A stretch of DNA of 64,000 nt from Acinetobacter pittii ANC 4050 (GTDB lineage Bacteria > Pseudomonadota > Gammaproteobacteria > Pseudomonadales > Moraxellaceae): the NCBI RefSeq assembly GCF_000399685.1, contig NZ_KB976987.1, positions 1,960,197-2,024,196 of the forward strand, written 5' to 3'. The translations under genes were made by a program, and so were the position numbers. Each line of letters opens with the position of its first letter. Position 1 is the first letter of the stretch. The notes under the pieces are model-generated. The model was not told where the DNA came from and ran no database searches. It saw nothing but the letters and a program-made list of their open reading frames with translations. This document shows positions 48,150 through 57,506 of the stretch, in pieces.

Positions 48150-48857
48150 TTACTGTGCATTCGAAGCTGGATCTGTTTGGTCAGGATCAATTGCAACAGG
48201 AGTTTGAACTGTTGGTTGAGCAATGACGTTATTAATAACCGGAGTAGCCGTTGCACTTGCAGTACTCGCTGCTGGTGCAGGCGCTAAGTCAACGTTATCA
48301 ATTAAAGTAACAATTTTAGTTACGTTACCCACATTTTGTAAGACGCTATTCAAATCATTAATTTCAGCAGTATTTAAACGTCCCATGACATAAAGTACGC
48401 CGTCTTCGGTATGTACGAGAACCTTACTATCAGAAACTACAGGTGCCTTCATTAAAAGCGCACGTGTATTGGCAGTTACACCCGCGTCTTGCATAATCGT
48501 GTTGTAGCTGACTTTATTACCAACGGTAATGTAGTTATGTACAGCTTTCACATCGCTCATGGCTTTAAGATTATCTTCTGCCAATTGTTTTAAATATGGG
48601 TCTGGCACTTGTCCTGTTAATAAAACAGTACTGTGGAAGCTTTCGATATTAATACGTGACTGCTTAAAGCGCTGATCAAGTTTATAAAGGTTGATATTTG
48701 CTGTACGTTTAATTGAAGAGTCAATGAACACTTGGCCCAGACTGCGGACACCGCTGTCTGTTCCGACTGGAGCTGTGCCTGTTCCACCAGAAATAAAACT
48801 TGCGCAACCCGATAAACTTGCGACACAAAGCATTGTTACAGCAATACGGTTTAACAC
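48150..48857 (-). CDS. BON-domain lipoprotein (DolP/YraP-like)
   Basis: A 235-residue lipoprotein (signal MLNRIAVTMLCVASLSGCAS, lipobox LSGC) with two BON domains at about residues 45-115 and 120-190 (STVLLTGQVPDPYLKQLAED and VLYVMGRLNTAEINDLNSVL), followed by an Ala/Pro/Thr-rich tail. In E. coli, DolP binds anionic phospholipids at the outer membrane and division site and supports envelope integrity. The gene follows yraN (on the same strand), matching the yraN-diaA-dolP gene order in many gammaproteobacteria. Confidence 0.85.
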   Translation of the reverse strand: MLNRIAVTMLCVASLSGCASFISGGTGTAPVGTDSGVRSLGQVFIDSSIKRTANINLYKLDQRFKQSRINIESFHSTVLLTGQVPDPYLKQLAEDNLKAMSDVKAVHNYITVGNKVSYNTIMQDAGVTANTRALLMKAPVVSDSKVLVHTEDGVLYVMGRLNTAEINDLNSVLQNVGNVTKIVTLIDNVDLAPAPAASTASATATPVINNVIAQPTVQTPVAIDPDQTDPASNAQ

Positions 48858-48937
48858 TCCACCAGACTCCTATCAATCTTTTCTTGGCTTGATCATAAAG
48901 CATCAGACTTAAATTTGCTCAAAAGAGTAATGAACTC

Positions 48938-49339
48938 TTAATCCAAAGTAAATGCATTTTCGATCCATTGCAGATCATAATGGAATTTTGAAAAGTCTTG
49001 CTGTACTGTTTTTGCAATTTTCTGTGGAAAATCAAAACAAATCACATCAAAACGACAATAAAATTCCTGATAAGATGGATAGCGCTGTAAAAAACGCATC
49101 GCAGTTTTGATAATTTTCTTCTGCTTTGTCCATGTCACCATTTCACAGGCTTGTCCATAATTTCCTATAGTACGTGCCTTTACCTCCACAAAAACCAGTT
49201 CTTGTCCTCTTTTAACAATCAAGTCTACTTCACCACGGCGTGAATAGTAGTTGCTGGTCACCCATACATAGTTCTGTGCTTGTAACAGGTTTAATGCCGT
49301 TTGTTCTGCCCATTTACCTAACTGCTGTGCTAGTAACAT
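48938..49339 (-). CDS. yraN: YraN family (UPF0102) nuclease-fold protein
   Basis: The ATG at 49339 with GGGGAAG upstream gives 133 residues. The motif [18 protein letters not shown] followed by VFVEVKAR is a PD-(D/E)xK endonuclease-like site (Asp, then ExK). Family function is not firmly known; a Holliday-junction resolvase-like fold has been proposed. It lies between the BON lipoprotein gene and divergent rsmI, the same neighbourhood as in E. coli. Confidence 0.9.
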   Translation of the reverse strand: MLLAQQLGKWAEQTALNLLQAQNYVWVTSNYYSRRGEVDLIVKRGQELVFVEVKARTIGNYGQACEMVTWTKQKKIIKTAMRFLQRYPSYQEFYCRFDVICFDFPQKIAKTVQQDFSKFHYDLQWIENAFTLD

Positions 49340-49546
49340 TTTTATCTTCCCCAAGTTAAAAGTAGCATCACATATTTTTATGCTTAAGTTTTTGTTAAAT
49401 CTATCTGTATTTTCTGACTTAAATTGAACAAATGAAAATCATTTCATTTTCGAAAAGCCAAGGTTAGCAGACATTGTTCACGCCCAAATCATAATTTCGG
49501 GTAAACTACCCGATTAAAATTGTTTATCTGTACGGAGTAAAACCAA

Positions 49547-50383
49547 ATGAGTGCTCAGTTATTCGTTGTAGCCACCCCAATCGGGCACTTAGATGATATG
49601 ACTTTCCGTGCAATTGATATTTTAAAATCAGTTTCTATTGTAGCTGCCGAAGATACACGTCAATCAGCACAACTATTTAAGCACTATAATATATCGACTC
49701 AACTTACTGCGTGTCATGATCATAACGAAAGCAATAAAATTGAGCAGTTAGTTCAAAGATTACTTGCGGGCGACAATATTGCTTTAATTAGTGATGCAGG
49801 TACGCCGCTTATTAGCGACCCTGGTTTTAAATTAGTTCGTGCTGCTCAAGAACATGGTATTAGAGTTGTGCCTGTGCCTGGTGCATGTGCGGCAATTGCT
49901 GCTTTAAGTGCAGTTGGTTTACCAAGTGACCGTTTTAGTTTTGAAGGCTTTTTACCATCAAAAGCTTCTCAACGTATTTCTCAATTAGAGAAACTCAAAA
50001 ATGAAACTCAAACCTTAATTTTTTATGAAGCACCACACCGTATTTTAGAATGTGTAAAAAATATGGCAGAGGTATTGGGTGAAAATCGCCCAGTTGGTTT
50101 CGCACGTGAAATCACTAAAACCTTTGAAACGATCAAAAAAATGACCTTAAAAGACTTGGTCAGCTTTATTGAAAACGACCATAACCAAGAAAAAGGTGAA
50201 ATTGTACTTGTAGTTGGCGGCGCACCAGAAAAAACAGATCTTGAACAAGAAAAACTAGATGAGCTTTTAAAACGCTTACTTCAAGACTTATCAGTTAAAG
50301 CAGCATCTCAACTTGCTGCCGATTTAACAGGTATTAAGAAAAAAGTTGCTTATCAACGTGCGCTTGAGTTAACCCAATCTTAA
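49547..50383 (+). CDS. rsmI: 16S rRNA (cytidine-1402-2'-O)-methyltransferase
   Basis: A 278-residue SAM-dependent tetrapyrrole-methylase-fold enzyme. The motifs VVATPIGHLDDMTFRAIDIL, VAAEDTRQSAQLF, ALISDAGTPLISDPGFKLV and VPVPGACAAIAALSAVGLP are characteristic of RsmI. It methylates the ribose of C1402 in the decoding centre of 16S rRNA. It is divergent from yraN, as in E. coli, and converges on argP with only two bases between the stops. Confidence 0.96.
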   Translation: MSAQLFVVATPIGHLDDMTFRAIDILKSVSIVAAEDTRQSAQLFKHYNISTQLTACHDHNESNKIEQLVQRLLAGDNIALISDAGTPLISDPGFKLVRAAQEHGIRVVPVPGACAAIAALSAVGLPSDRFSFEGFLPSKASQRISQLEKLKNETQTLIFYEAPHRILECVKNMAEVLGENRPVGFAREITKTFETIKKMTLKDLVSFIENDHNQEKGEIVLVVGGAPEKTDLEQEKLDELLKRLLQDLSVKAASQLAADLTGIKKKVAYQRALELTQS

Positions 50384-50385
50384 AC

Positions 50386-51276
50386 TTATCTCAATATTTG
50401 TTTTGCTGACTGAACAATCGTTTCAGTCAGTGCATCAAGTTGCTTCGACTGCCTTTTCCAATGATGCCAATATAAAGGAATATCAAGTTGAGCCTCAGGC
50501 ATAATATCAACAAGTGTTCCGTTTTCTAGTAATGGTTGAACCTGTAGCTCGGGCACCATGCCATACCCTAAACCTAGTTGAATTGCTTTAACGAAAGCAT
50601 CTGTCGCTGGAATAAAACTATAAGGATAACTTTGCATCGGTAAACCGTATCCTTTTAATAAAACCTCCGAATGCATTAAATCTTTATGGTTAAAAATAAC
50701 TGCCGGCGTTTTTCTTAAAGCTTCTCGGTTAATTCCACCACTAAACCACCGGTTTACAAACTCGGCCGATGCCAGCATTTTATAGCGCATTTTACCAAGA
50801 AGCTGAGCTAAGCAACCCGCCATAACTTGCTCTTCTGCTGTAATACATGCATTGACCTGTCCCGTTTCAAGCAAAGTATGTGTGTGAGATTGATCGTCAA
50901 TTTTTAGTTCTAATACAATTTTTTCTTTAAAAAGCGTTTGCTGAATACATGGTAAAAGCCAAGTGGCTAATGAGTCTGCATTTGAAGCCAAAGCAATTTT
51001 ATAAAATTCAGATTCGGAAGATTTCCCCATTAAACCTTGTAATAAATTTTGCTCCATCAGTCTGGTATGACGTAAATGTTGCAATAAAGTTTGCCCTGCT
51101 TGAGTGAGTACGCAGGGACGCCCACGTATGATTAGGATCTGCCCTAAATATTTTTCTAAGGCCTGTACACGTAACGATACTGCCGACGGAGTAATATATA
51201 AATGCTCACCTGCTGCATCAAAACTCCCTACTTCTGCTACAGCCAGAAAAGCTTCACATTGTTTACTATCGAGCAT
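50386..51276 (-). CDS. argP: LysR-family regulator ArgP
   Basis: A 296-residue LysR protein with an N-terminal helix-turn-helix (LAVAEVGSFDAAGEHLYITP, SAVSLRVQALEKYLGQ) and a substrate-binding domain (about 90-290). The divergent neighbour is an ArgO/LysE exporter, the standard ArgP-ArgO arrangement in which ArgP senses arginine or lysine and switches on the exporter. The intergenic space of 110 bases should carry its binding site. Confidence 0.9.
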   Translation of the reverse strand: MLDSKQCEAFLAVAEVGSFDAAGEHLYITPSAVSLRVQALEKYLGQILIIRGRPCVLTQAGQTLLQHLRHTRLMEQNLLQGLMGKSSESEFYKIALASNADSLATWLLPCIQQTLFKEKIVLELKIDDQSHTHTLLETGQVNACITAEEQVMAGCLAQLLGKMRYKMLASAEFVNRWFSGGINREALRKTPAVIFNHKDLMHSEVLLKGYGLPMQSYPYSFIPATDAFVKAIQLGLGYGMVPELQVQPLLENGTLVDIMPEAQLDIPLYWHHWKRQSKQLDALTETIVQSAKQILR

Positions 51277-51386
51277 ATCAAACCTAAATTATTTTTAGCC
51301 AAACCTAAATATTCTTAATTTTACTTATTTTTTAATAAAAAGACAGATAATTCCCCCATCTGATTTTTTCAAACTTACTTATTGTC

Positions 51387-51989
51387 ATGTTATCTCTTAG
51401 TATATTTTTTAAAGGTTTCGGAATTGGTAGCGGGCTTATTGTCGCCATTGGAGCTCAAAATGCTTTTGTTCTAAAACAGGGTCTGAAACAACAATACGTA
51501 TTTTGGCTATGTTTAATTTGTGCATTGTCTGATTCGATTCTAATCGCTTTTGGTGTATTAGGTTTTGCCGAAATCATGACTGCATCACCAATCCTAATTA
51601 CTGTTGCCAAATATTTAGGGGCAGCGTTTTTATTAGTCTACGGTGCAAAAGCATTCTATGCTGCATTTAAAACTACCCAAGGCATGGAGCTTGATAACGG
51701 TCAAAAGCAGACTTTAACCCAAGCATTAGTGACCTGTCTTGCCTTTACTTGGCTTAACCCCCACGTCTATTTAGATACTATTGTTTTGATTGGTTCTGTA
51801 GCAACCCAGCTAGAAGATAAAATTAGCTTTGCTTTAGGCAGCATTCTTGCTTCTTGGATCTTCTTTTTCAGTCTAGGTTATGGTGCAAAATTATTGAAGC
51901 CGTTATTTACCAATCCTAAAGCTTGGAAAATTTTAGATTTCATTATCGGGTGTATTATGTGGTGTATTGCCCTAACACTTTTGTTTTAA
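51387..51989 (+). CDS. argO: LysE/ArgO family basic amino acid exporter
   Basis: A 200-residue inner-membrane protein with about six helices. The family signature is GFGIGSGLIVAIGAQNAFVL with KQGL directly after, and later AFTWLNPHVYLDTIVLIG. It exports arginine, and perhaps lysine or canavanine. Its divergent partner is argP, which supports activation by that regulator. A hairpin terminator follows. Confidence 0.92.
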   Translation: MLSLSIFFKGFGIGSGLIVAIGAQNAFVLKQGLKQQYVFWLCLICALSDSILIAFGVLGFAEIMTASPILITVAKYLGAAFLLVYGAKAFYAAFKTTQGMELDNGQKQTLTQALVTCLAFTWLNPHVYLDTIVLIGSVATQLEDKISFALGSILASWIFFFSLGYGAKLLKPLFTNPKAWKILDFIIGCIMWCIALTLLF

Positions 51990-52002
51990 TGGCTTAAAAG
52001 TA

Positions 52003-52032
52003 AAAAAGGATCCTATAAAAGATCCTTTTTTA
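52003..52032. terminator. terminator between argO and the CDF gene
   Basis: AAAAAGGATC and GATCCTTTTTT form a stem of about 10 bp with an 8-base loop; A and T tracts on both sides allow it to work in both directions for the convergent genes. Confidence 0.88.
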
Positions 52033-52039
52033 TTGCTCT

Positions 52040-52684
52040 TTATGATGCTTCACTGCCAAGCACAACTCTTGCCTGTTTTCTTTCTTGCTGTGACTGTTTT
52101 ATAACAGCGTAGCCGGAGGATACTCCCAAGTAAGCAATGACAAAGGCAACCAATAAATCGGGAAATACACTGCCTGTTCCAAACACTCCAACCGCCGCTA
52201 AAATTACAGCAATATTGGCAATTGAGTCATTTCGACTACACAACCAAACAGAGCGCATATTGGCATCACCATCACGAAATGCATAAAGCATAAGGGCGAC
52301 AGAAACATTAGCAATTAAGGCTATTACTCCAATTGCCCCCATGACCATTGGTTCCGGTGGAACTCCATAAAAATATGACCAGACCACTTTCGCAATGACA
52401 AAAACACCGAAAGCTGCCATCGTTATTCCTTTAAGTAGTGCCGCTGTCGCACGCCAATATAAACTCATCGAAAGAACGACTAAAGATAATGCATAGTTTG
52501 CTGCATCTCCGGCAAAATCTAATGCATCTGCCCAAAGTGAAACAGATTGGGCTTTGTATCCTCCCAAGATTTCAACCACGAACATTAAGGCATTAATTAC
52601 AAGCGCAATCCATAACGCTTTTCTAAAACGTGGACTGACTTTCTTGGTAGGAGAGCATGTTGAAGCACAACCACATCCAGCCAT
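52040..52684 (-). CDS. cation diffusion facilitator-type heavy-metal transporter
   Basis: A 214-residue protein with a Cys-rich N-terminus (MAGCGCASTCSPTKK) and about six membrane helices. ADALDFAGDAANY stands at the CDF second-helix metal site and CSRNDSIANIAVI at the fifth-helix site, where canonical family members have HxxxD pairs; here Asp or Asn replaces His, so the metal preference may differ from zinc. It lacks the usual cytosolic C-terminal domain. It should export a divalent metal. The divergent CadR-like gene and the dyad operator between them show metal control. Confidence 0.82.
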   Translation of the reverse strand: MAGCGCASTCSPTKKVSPRFRKALWIALVINALMFVVEILGGYKAQSVSLWADALDFAGDAANYALSLVVLSMSLYWRATAALLKGITMAAFGVFVIAKVVWSYFYGVPPEPMVMGAIGVIALIANVSVALMLYAFRDGDANMRSVWLCSRNDSIANIAVILAAVGVFGTGSVFPDLLVAFVIAYLGVSSGYAVIKQSQQERKQARVVLGSEAS

Positions 52685-52719
52685 TTTATTTCCTCAAAAA
52701 CTCTTTTATAGTGATTAAA

Positions 52720-52745
52720 AACCCTTGAGTAACTCCAGAGTCAAG
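52720..52745. promoter_or_regulatory. MerR-type operator/promoter between CDF and cadR
   Basis: On the minus strand the -35 TTGACT is followed by a spacer of 19-20 bases carrying an imperfect dyad (CTCTGGAGT / ACTCAAGGG) and then a TTTAAT-like -10. An over-long spacer with a dyad is the hallmark of promoters that MerR-family proteins untwist when metal binds. It would drive the CDF gene and also cover the cadR start. Confidence 0.65.
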
Positions 52746-52749
52746 TCTT

Positions 52750-53151
52750 ATGAGTCTTTCTATTGGTCAATTATCAAAAAAAGCGGGTATTCCAATTGAT
52801 ACGATCCGTTATTACGAAAAAGTAGGTGTGCTGGACCGCATTCAGCGCTCAGAAAATAATTATCGTGTTTATACGGAGCAAACTCTTGCGGACCTTTTAT
52901 TTATTAAGCATTGCCGTGAATTAGATATTTCTCTCAACGATATTAAAACGCTAAAAGAAATGAAAGCTCAACCGAAACAGGCGTGTACGGAAGTTGATAA
53001 TTTGGTGAATAAATACTTAATTGAAGTATCTGAAAAAATCGAACGATTATTACTTTTAAAAGAATCTTTAATTGATTTAAAACAGCACTGCTCTACCAAT
53101 CGAACAGTAGATGAGTGTGGGATTTTGAAAGAACTTCAAAGCGCTCCTTAA
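52750..53151 (+). CDS. cadR: Cd(II)/Pb(II)-type MerR regulator (CadR/PbrR-like)
   Basis: A 133-residue MerR protein. The winged helix at residues 1-70 has IGQLSKKAGIPIDTIRYYEK, a dimer helix follows, and the metal-binding loop is HCSTNRTVDECG. Cys79, Cys114 and Cys123 correspond to the three cysteines that bind Cd or Pb in CadR/PbrR proteins. It should activate the divergent CDF exporter through the dyad at 52720-52745. The ATG lies only five bases past that dyad, so it probably also represses itself. Confidence 0.88.
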   Translation: MSLSIGQLSKKAGIPIDTIRYYEKVGVLDRIQRSENNYRVYTEQTLADLLFIKHCRELDISLNDIKTLKEMKAQPKQACTEVDNLVNKYLIEVSEKIERLLLLKESLIDLKQHCSTNRTVDECGILKELQSAP

Positions 53152-53156
53152 AAATA

Positions 53157-53185
53157 AAAAAGCATCACTCTTGTGATGCTTTTTA
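53157..53185. terminator. bidirectional terminator after cadR
   Basis: AAAAGCATCAC and GTGATGCTTTT form a perfect 11-bp stem with a 4-base loop between convergent cadR and the SutA-like gene. Confidence 0.88.
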
Positions 53186-53188
53186 GAA

Positions 53189-53440
53189 TTAATGGTCACT
53201 ATGCTCATCTGGAGGAACTTCGGTAATTCTTCCCCCTCGAGCTAGAAATGCGGCAACTTCATCTTCCAACGCTTGGCGCTGTTTTTGTTTAGCAGTCACA
53301 GTCAGCGTTTCTGCCTCCGCAATGTCAGTATCATTAATACTGCTTGCTTCTTCATCAGCTGCACCGCTTTCGGCCGCTTTCGCTTCATCTTCATCTACAG
53401 CAGAATCTTCTGCATCTTCATAATCATTGATATCTGACAT
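53189..53440 (-). CDS. sutA: SutA-like RNA polymerase-associated protein
   Basis: An 83-residue, very acidic protein. The first ~45 residues are a disordered Asp/Glu/Ala tail and the rest is a short helix with TAKQKQRQALEDEVAAFLAR followed by GGRITEV. That block resembles the conserved KQKERDAL...EFLARGGKVQEV part of Pseudomonas SutA, which binds RNA polymerase and helps transcription during slow growth. The match is from memory of the family, so function is inferred. It is monocistronic with a terminator behind it. Confidence 0.7.
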   Translation of the reverse strand: MSDINDYEDAEDSAVDEDEAKAAESGAADEEASSINDTDIAEAETLTVTAKQKQRQALEDEVAAFLARGGRITEVPPDEHSDH

Positions 53441-53647
53441 TTCACACTCCCCACAATGACTTTTATTGCATCATCGCTATGGTCCCAAGACCTCAGAAAT
53501 TTAGCAATCTCTTTGCATTTAGCAAAGAGCCAAAATGGTCAAATCCGTAGTTTTTTTGACCGAATTGGTAATGATATATAAATGATTGTTTAAAAAATAT
53601 CTACTGATATTTTTTTAGACCAGTAGAGCATAAACTACGTAATTATT

Positions 53648-54880
53648 TTAACGACTATACTGGGTGTTTTGTAAAGCCCCTAAACCATTTGCTTGTTGCA
53701 TAAAACGCTCCTTTAGGAACGAAATTTGTTCAACTTGCTTGAGTCCCATATTTCGAACCCAAATAAATGGAAATAGCTCACTACTTTCCAGCCAACCAAT
53801 TGCTGACATGCTATGCATCATTGCATCATTCTGGCCTTTACGGCGATGTTCATAACGCAACAATGTCTGTTCATTTGCCCATACACCACGTGCTAAGTCA
53901 TGTAGTAGTGCATCACAGAGTACAGCTGCATCTAGACAGCCAATATTTACCCCTTGTCCAGCAAGTGGATGAATAACATGTGCTGCATCTCCAATTAAAG
54001 CTAATCCAGCTTTAACATATTGTTTTGCAGCGCGAGCTTTAAGCGGGAATTGTGCTCTTGAACGAACATCTAACACTTCACCTAACATATGCTGGCTTTC
54101 TCGAGTTAAAAGCTGCATAAATTCATGATCGGTTAAAGCTGAATATTCATCGGCATAATCATCAGGTAGTGTCCAAACAATGGATTGCCAGTATCCATTG
54201 TCATTTTCTTCAAGGCTAGCCATCGGCAAATATGCTAAAGGCCCGGTCGGTAAGAAAATTTGGCGAGCCACATAATTGTGGGGTTTAGATGTTTTAATGG
54301 CACAACTAATCGCTGCTTGCTTGTAATCTAATACGTCTAGATCAATAAAAGCCTGTTCTCGTACAAATGAATTGGCGCCATCAGCACCAATAAGCAGCTT
54401 AGTTTTAAGTGTAGTGCCATCTGCCAATTGAATATGCCAACACCCCACACCCTGCTCAATACGAGTCACACGAACCTGAGTGCGATAATCTGTTAGTTGC
54501 TCAAGCATTTTTTGTTGAATAGCAACATTCAATACACTTGGCTCAACCATAGAACCCAAGGACTGCTCCGGCATTGGTCTTTGTATGGACTCATGACCAA
54601 AATTAATTTCACCATAGCCATTCAGATTCCACACCTGCATGCCCGTATAAGGCATTTGACGTGCCAGATCATCCCAAACATTGACTGTTTTAAGTAAATG
54701 AATGGTCGCTTGGCTGAGGGCTAAAACACGCGGGTTCATCACACTCAGTGTCTTTTCAACATCTAGTACAGGAGCAGCATCAAGCACAGTAGGCTGTACA
54801 CCGCCTTGGGCAAGCAATAAAGCAGTTAAACCACCAACCAGTCCACCACCAACAATGACAACATCTAATATTTCACTCAT
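53648..54880 (-). CDS. ubiI: ubiquinone biosynthesis FAD hydroxylase (UbiI/VisC type)
   Basis: A 410-residue flavoprotein monooxygenase with an N-terminal Rossmann motif (DVVIVGGGLVGGLTALLLA), the middle GADGANSFVREQ motif and the FAD-binding GDAAHVIHPLAGQGVNIGCL. It hydroxylates the ubiquinone ring at C5 (UbiI) using O2 and reduced FAD. It is the second of two such genes here and its start overlaps the end of the ubiH-like gene by four bases. Family assignment is secure; which ring position it acts on is inferred from gene order. Confidence 0.87.
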   Translation of the reverse strand: MSEILDVVIVGGGLVGGLTALLLAQGGVQPTVLDAAPVLDVEKTLSVMNPRVLALSQATIHLLKTVNVWDDLARQMPYTGMQVWNLNGYGEINFGHESIQRPMPEQSLGSMVEPSVLNVAIQQKMLEQLTDYRTQVRVTRIEQGVGCWHIQLADGTTLKTKLLIGADGANSFVREQAFIDLDVLDYKQAAISCAIKTSKPHNYVARQIFLPTGPLAYLPMASLEENDNGYWQSIVWTLPDDYADEYSALTDHEFMQLLTRESQHMLGEVLDVRSRAQFPLKARAAKQYVKAGLALIGDAAHVIHPLAGQGVNIGCLDAAVLCDALLHDLARGVWANEQTLLRYEHRRKGQNDAMMHSMSAIGWLESSELFPFIWVRNMGLKQVEQISFLKERFMQQANGLGALQNTQYSR

Positions 54881-56085
54881 GCTTTTAGCCCCATTGCATA
54901 GTTCGCTACCAGTGGCTTAACCCCCGGAATGACATCAAATGCAATTAATCCCGTATTACGAATTAATTTTAATAATGGATTTTGGTTACTAAAACCACGA
55001 ACGACAGTATCACAGAACTTAATCACTCGTTGTTGGTCTGACAAACGAGCTTGTTCATAGGCAAGTAAATTATCAGGGTTACCAATATCATCAGAAGCGG
55101 TTAGCTGGTTCACTAAATAACGCACCAAAACATCCGCATCACGTAAGCATAGGTTAAAGCCCTGTCCTGCAACAGGATGGATTGTATGCGCTGCATTACC
55201 CATTAAAATAACGCGACCTACAGCTTGTTTATGTGCAAGCACTTGCGAAAGTGGATAACTAAAACGTTTGCCGGTTTTTTCAAATTTACCCGCTCGGTCA
55301 CCGTAAGTTTGTTGTAAAGCATTTAAGAAGTGCTGATCATTTTCATCGCCTAGCCATTCATCTTCAGTGCCTTTTTTTACAGGCCATACAACTGAACGGC
55401 GATATTCACCTGGTAAGGGCAATAAAGCTAAAGGGCCTAATGCACTAAAACGCTCAAAACCTACTTGTTCATGAGGTTTTGAGGTCTGAACGGTCGTAAC
55501 AATTGCAACCTGATCATAATCATGAACATCAACACCGACGCCAATTGCCTGACGACAAAAAGAGTCACGTCCATCTGCTGCGATTAGTAGTTTTGACTCA
55601 AGTTTTAAGACTTCTTCTCCACGCTTGGCTTCAATATGTACTTGTTCAGCATCTTGAGTTAAAGCAGTCACCTGTACGCCATCAATCAGCTCAATCAAAG
55701 GCTGCTGACGTACTTGAGTCAATAAAACACGGCCAAGCCAAGCATTTTCAATCACTTGCCCAAAGCTTTCGACTTTTTCTTGTTCTGCAATTAAGCGCGC
55801 CTTACCAAAACTACCTTGTTCAGTAATGTGAACTTGTAGAATTGGAGTCGCATGTTGCTGTAATGCATCCCACAACCCCAGCTTTTGGTAAATCTGTACA
55901 CTACGACGCGATAAAGCGGTATTACGCGCATCAAAACTAGAGTGATAAGGAGCAACATTTTGATCATCATAGTTTGGGTATTTCACAGCCTCTAACAGCT
56001 TTACTGCAATATTAGCCTTCGCCAGCATGAGTGAAAGGCTAAGTCCAACCATTCCCCCACCTACAATAATCACTTGTTGTTGCAT
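54877..56085 (-). CDS. ubiH: 2-octaprenyl-6-methoxyphenol hydroxylase
   Basis: A 402-residue flavoprotein monooxygenase with VIIVGGGMVGLSLSLMLAKA at the N-terminus, the AADGRDSFCRQAIG motif and GNAAHTIHPVAGQGFNLCLR. In ubiquinone synthesis UbiH hydroxylates the ring at C1. The order ygfB-pepP-ubiH-ubiI is the same as in E. coli and supports the name. The genes overlap or lie close, so they form one operon. Confidence 0.88.
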   Translation of the reverse strand: MQQQVIIVGGGMVGLSLSLMLAKANIAVKLLEAVKYPNYDDQNVAPYHSSFDARNTALSRRSVQIYQKLGLWDALQQHATPILQVHITEQGSFGKARLIAEQEKVESFGQVIENAWLGRVLLTQVRQQPLIELIDGVQVTALTQDAEQVHIEAKRGEEVLKLESKLLIAADGRDSFCRQAIGVGVDVHDYDQVAIVTTVQTSKPHEQVGFERFSALGPLALLPLPGEYRRSVVWPVKKGTEDEWLGDENDQHFLNALQQTYGDRAGKFEKTGKRFSYPLSQVLAHKQAVGRVILMGNAAHTIHPVAGQGFNLCLRDADVLVRYLVNQLTASDDIGNPDNLLAYEQARLSDQQRVIKFCDTVVRGFSNQNPLLKLIRNTGLIAFDVIPGVKPLVANYAMGLKA

Positions 56086-56116
56086 CGAGTTGTGCTCCTT
56101 TGGCGAATACGTTTAA

Positions 56117-57439
56117 TTATGATTTAGCTTGCGCCATTAAATGTTCAATATCTGCAATATTTTTAACTACATCAGCAGTTAAAACTCGTGGACCTTTCGA
56201 TGTTGCGACTACATCATCTTCAATACGAATACCAATACCACGCCATTTTTTATCTACAGTTTCATCGTCTGGTGCAATGTATAAGCCTGGTTCAACGGTA
56301 ACGACCATACCTTCTTCATATTGACGCCAGTCTTCACCTTTTTTGTAAGATCCGACATCATGTACATCCATACCTAACCAATGGCCTGTACCGTGCATAT
56401 AAAATTGACGGTATGCTTCGGTTTCGATGAGTTCGTTAACATTCCCGTTGAGCAAACCTAAATCCACTAAGCCTTCGGTTAAAATTTTAACTGCTACTTC
56501 ATGGGGCTCACGGTATGAATTACCAATACGAACTGCATCAATGGCAGCGTATTGGGAAGCCAATACAACTTCATATAATGCTTTTTGCTCAGCACTAAAC
56601 TTACCATTTACCGGAAAAGTACGGGTAATATCTGACGCATAGAATTCATATTCACATGCAGCATCAATTAAGACCAAATCACCATCTTTGAGTGGTTGGT
56701 TATTTTCAACATAATGCAAAATACAAGCATTGGCGCCGCCACCGACAATACTGTTATAAGACGGGACACAGCCATTTTGCCCAAAAATATAATTGAGTTC
56801 GGCTTCAAGTGCATATTCCATCATACCTGGACGCACCATTTGCATCGCACGGGTATGTGCCTTGGCACTAATTTTTGAAGCAATTTGCATCAGCTCAAGT
56901 TCTTGTGGTGACTTGATTAACCGCATTTCATCAACAATACGGTCGAGCTGAATCAGTTGAGCCGGAGCACCTTGATGTCGGTGCTCAGCATCTGCTTTTT
57001 TAATCCACTGACTTACCCGTGCATCAAATGCAGCATTTTGCCCAATCCGATAATAAAGACGCTCTTTATTTAATAACTTTTCAATAATTTCTTCATCAAG
57101 CAGATCAATTGCATAGGCTTCATCTGCATCATAGTCTTCAATCGCGCCATCAATTCCGGCACGGTAACCATTCCAGATTTCCATCTCGCGGTTACGTTCA
57201 CGGCAGAAAAGGCTATAACTATAGTCAGTTACATCCTCAAAGGTTTCAATAACTGCAACTGCTTCAGGCTCAGCAAAGCCCGTCAAATAGAAAAAACTAC
57301 TATCGGCACGGAATTTATAATCCGCATCACGATTACGGTACATCTCCTCACGCGTTGCAATAATTGCAATACTGTTAGGACCCATTTTTTCTGCCAGACG
57401 GTCTCTACGATGTTGAAAATCAGCTTGAGGCAATTTCAT
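56117..57439 (-). CDS. pepP: Xaa-Pro aminopeptidase (aminopeptidase P)
   Basis: A 440-residue pita-bread metallopeptidase. The N-terminal domain (about 1-170, FFYLTGFAEPEAVAVIE) is followed by the catalytic part with metal ligands in LIDAACEYEFYASDITRTFP (two Asp), HGTGHWLGMDVHDVG (His) and VTVEPGLYIAPDD (Glu). It removes the N-terminal residue before proline, using two manganese ions. Length and position between ygfB and ubiH match E. coli. Confidence 0.96.
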   Translation of the reverse strand: MKLPQADFQHRRDRLAEKMGPNSIAIIATREEMYRNRDADYKFRADSSFFYLTGFAEPEAVAVIETFEDVTDYSYSLFCRERNREMEIWNGYRAGIDGAIEDYDADEAYAIDLLDEEIIEKLLNKERLYYRIGQNAAFDARVSQWIKKADAEHRHQGAPAQLIQLDRIVDEMRLIKSPQELELMQIASKISAKAHTRAMQMVRPGMMEYALEAELNYIFGQNGCVPSYNSIVGGGANACILHYVENNQPLKDGDLVLIDAACEYEFYASDITRTFPVNGKFSAEQKALYEVVLASQYAAIDAVRIGNSYREPHEVAVKILTEGLVDLGLLNGNVNELIETEAYRQFYMHGTGHWLGMDVHDVGSYKKGEDWRQYEEGMVVTVEPGLYIAPDDETVDKKWRGIGIRIEDDVVATSKGPRVLTADVVKNIADIEHLMAQAKS

Positions 57440-57506
57440 AATGATCTACTTGATTTAGAATTTTAAAGTCAAAAAATAAAATACAACCAATAACACATCG
57501 CCTCAA

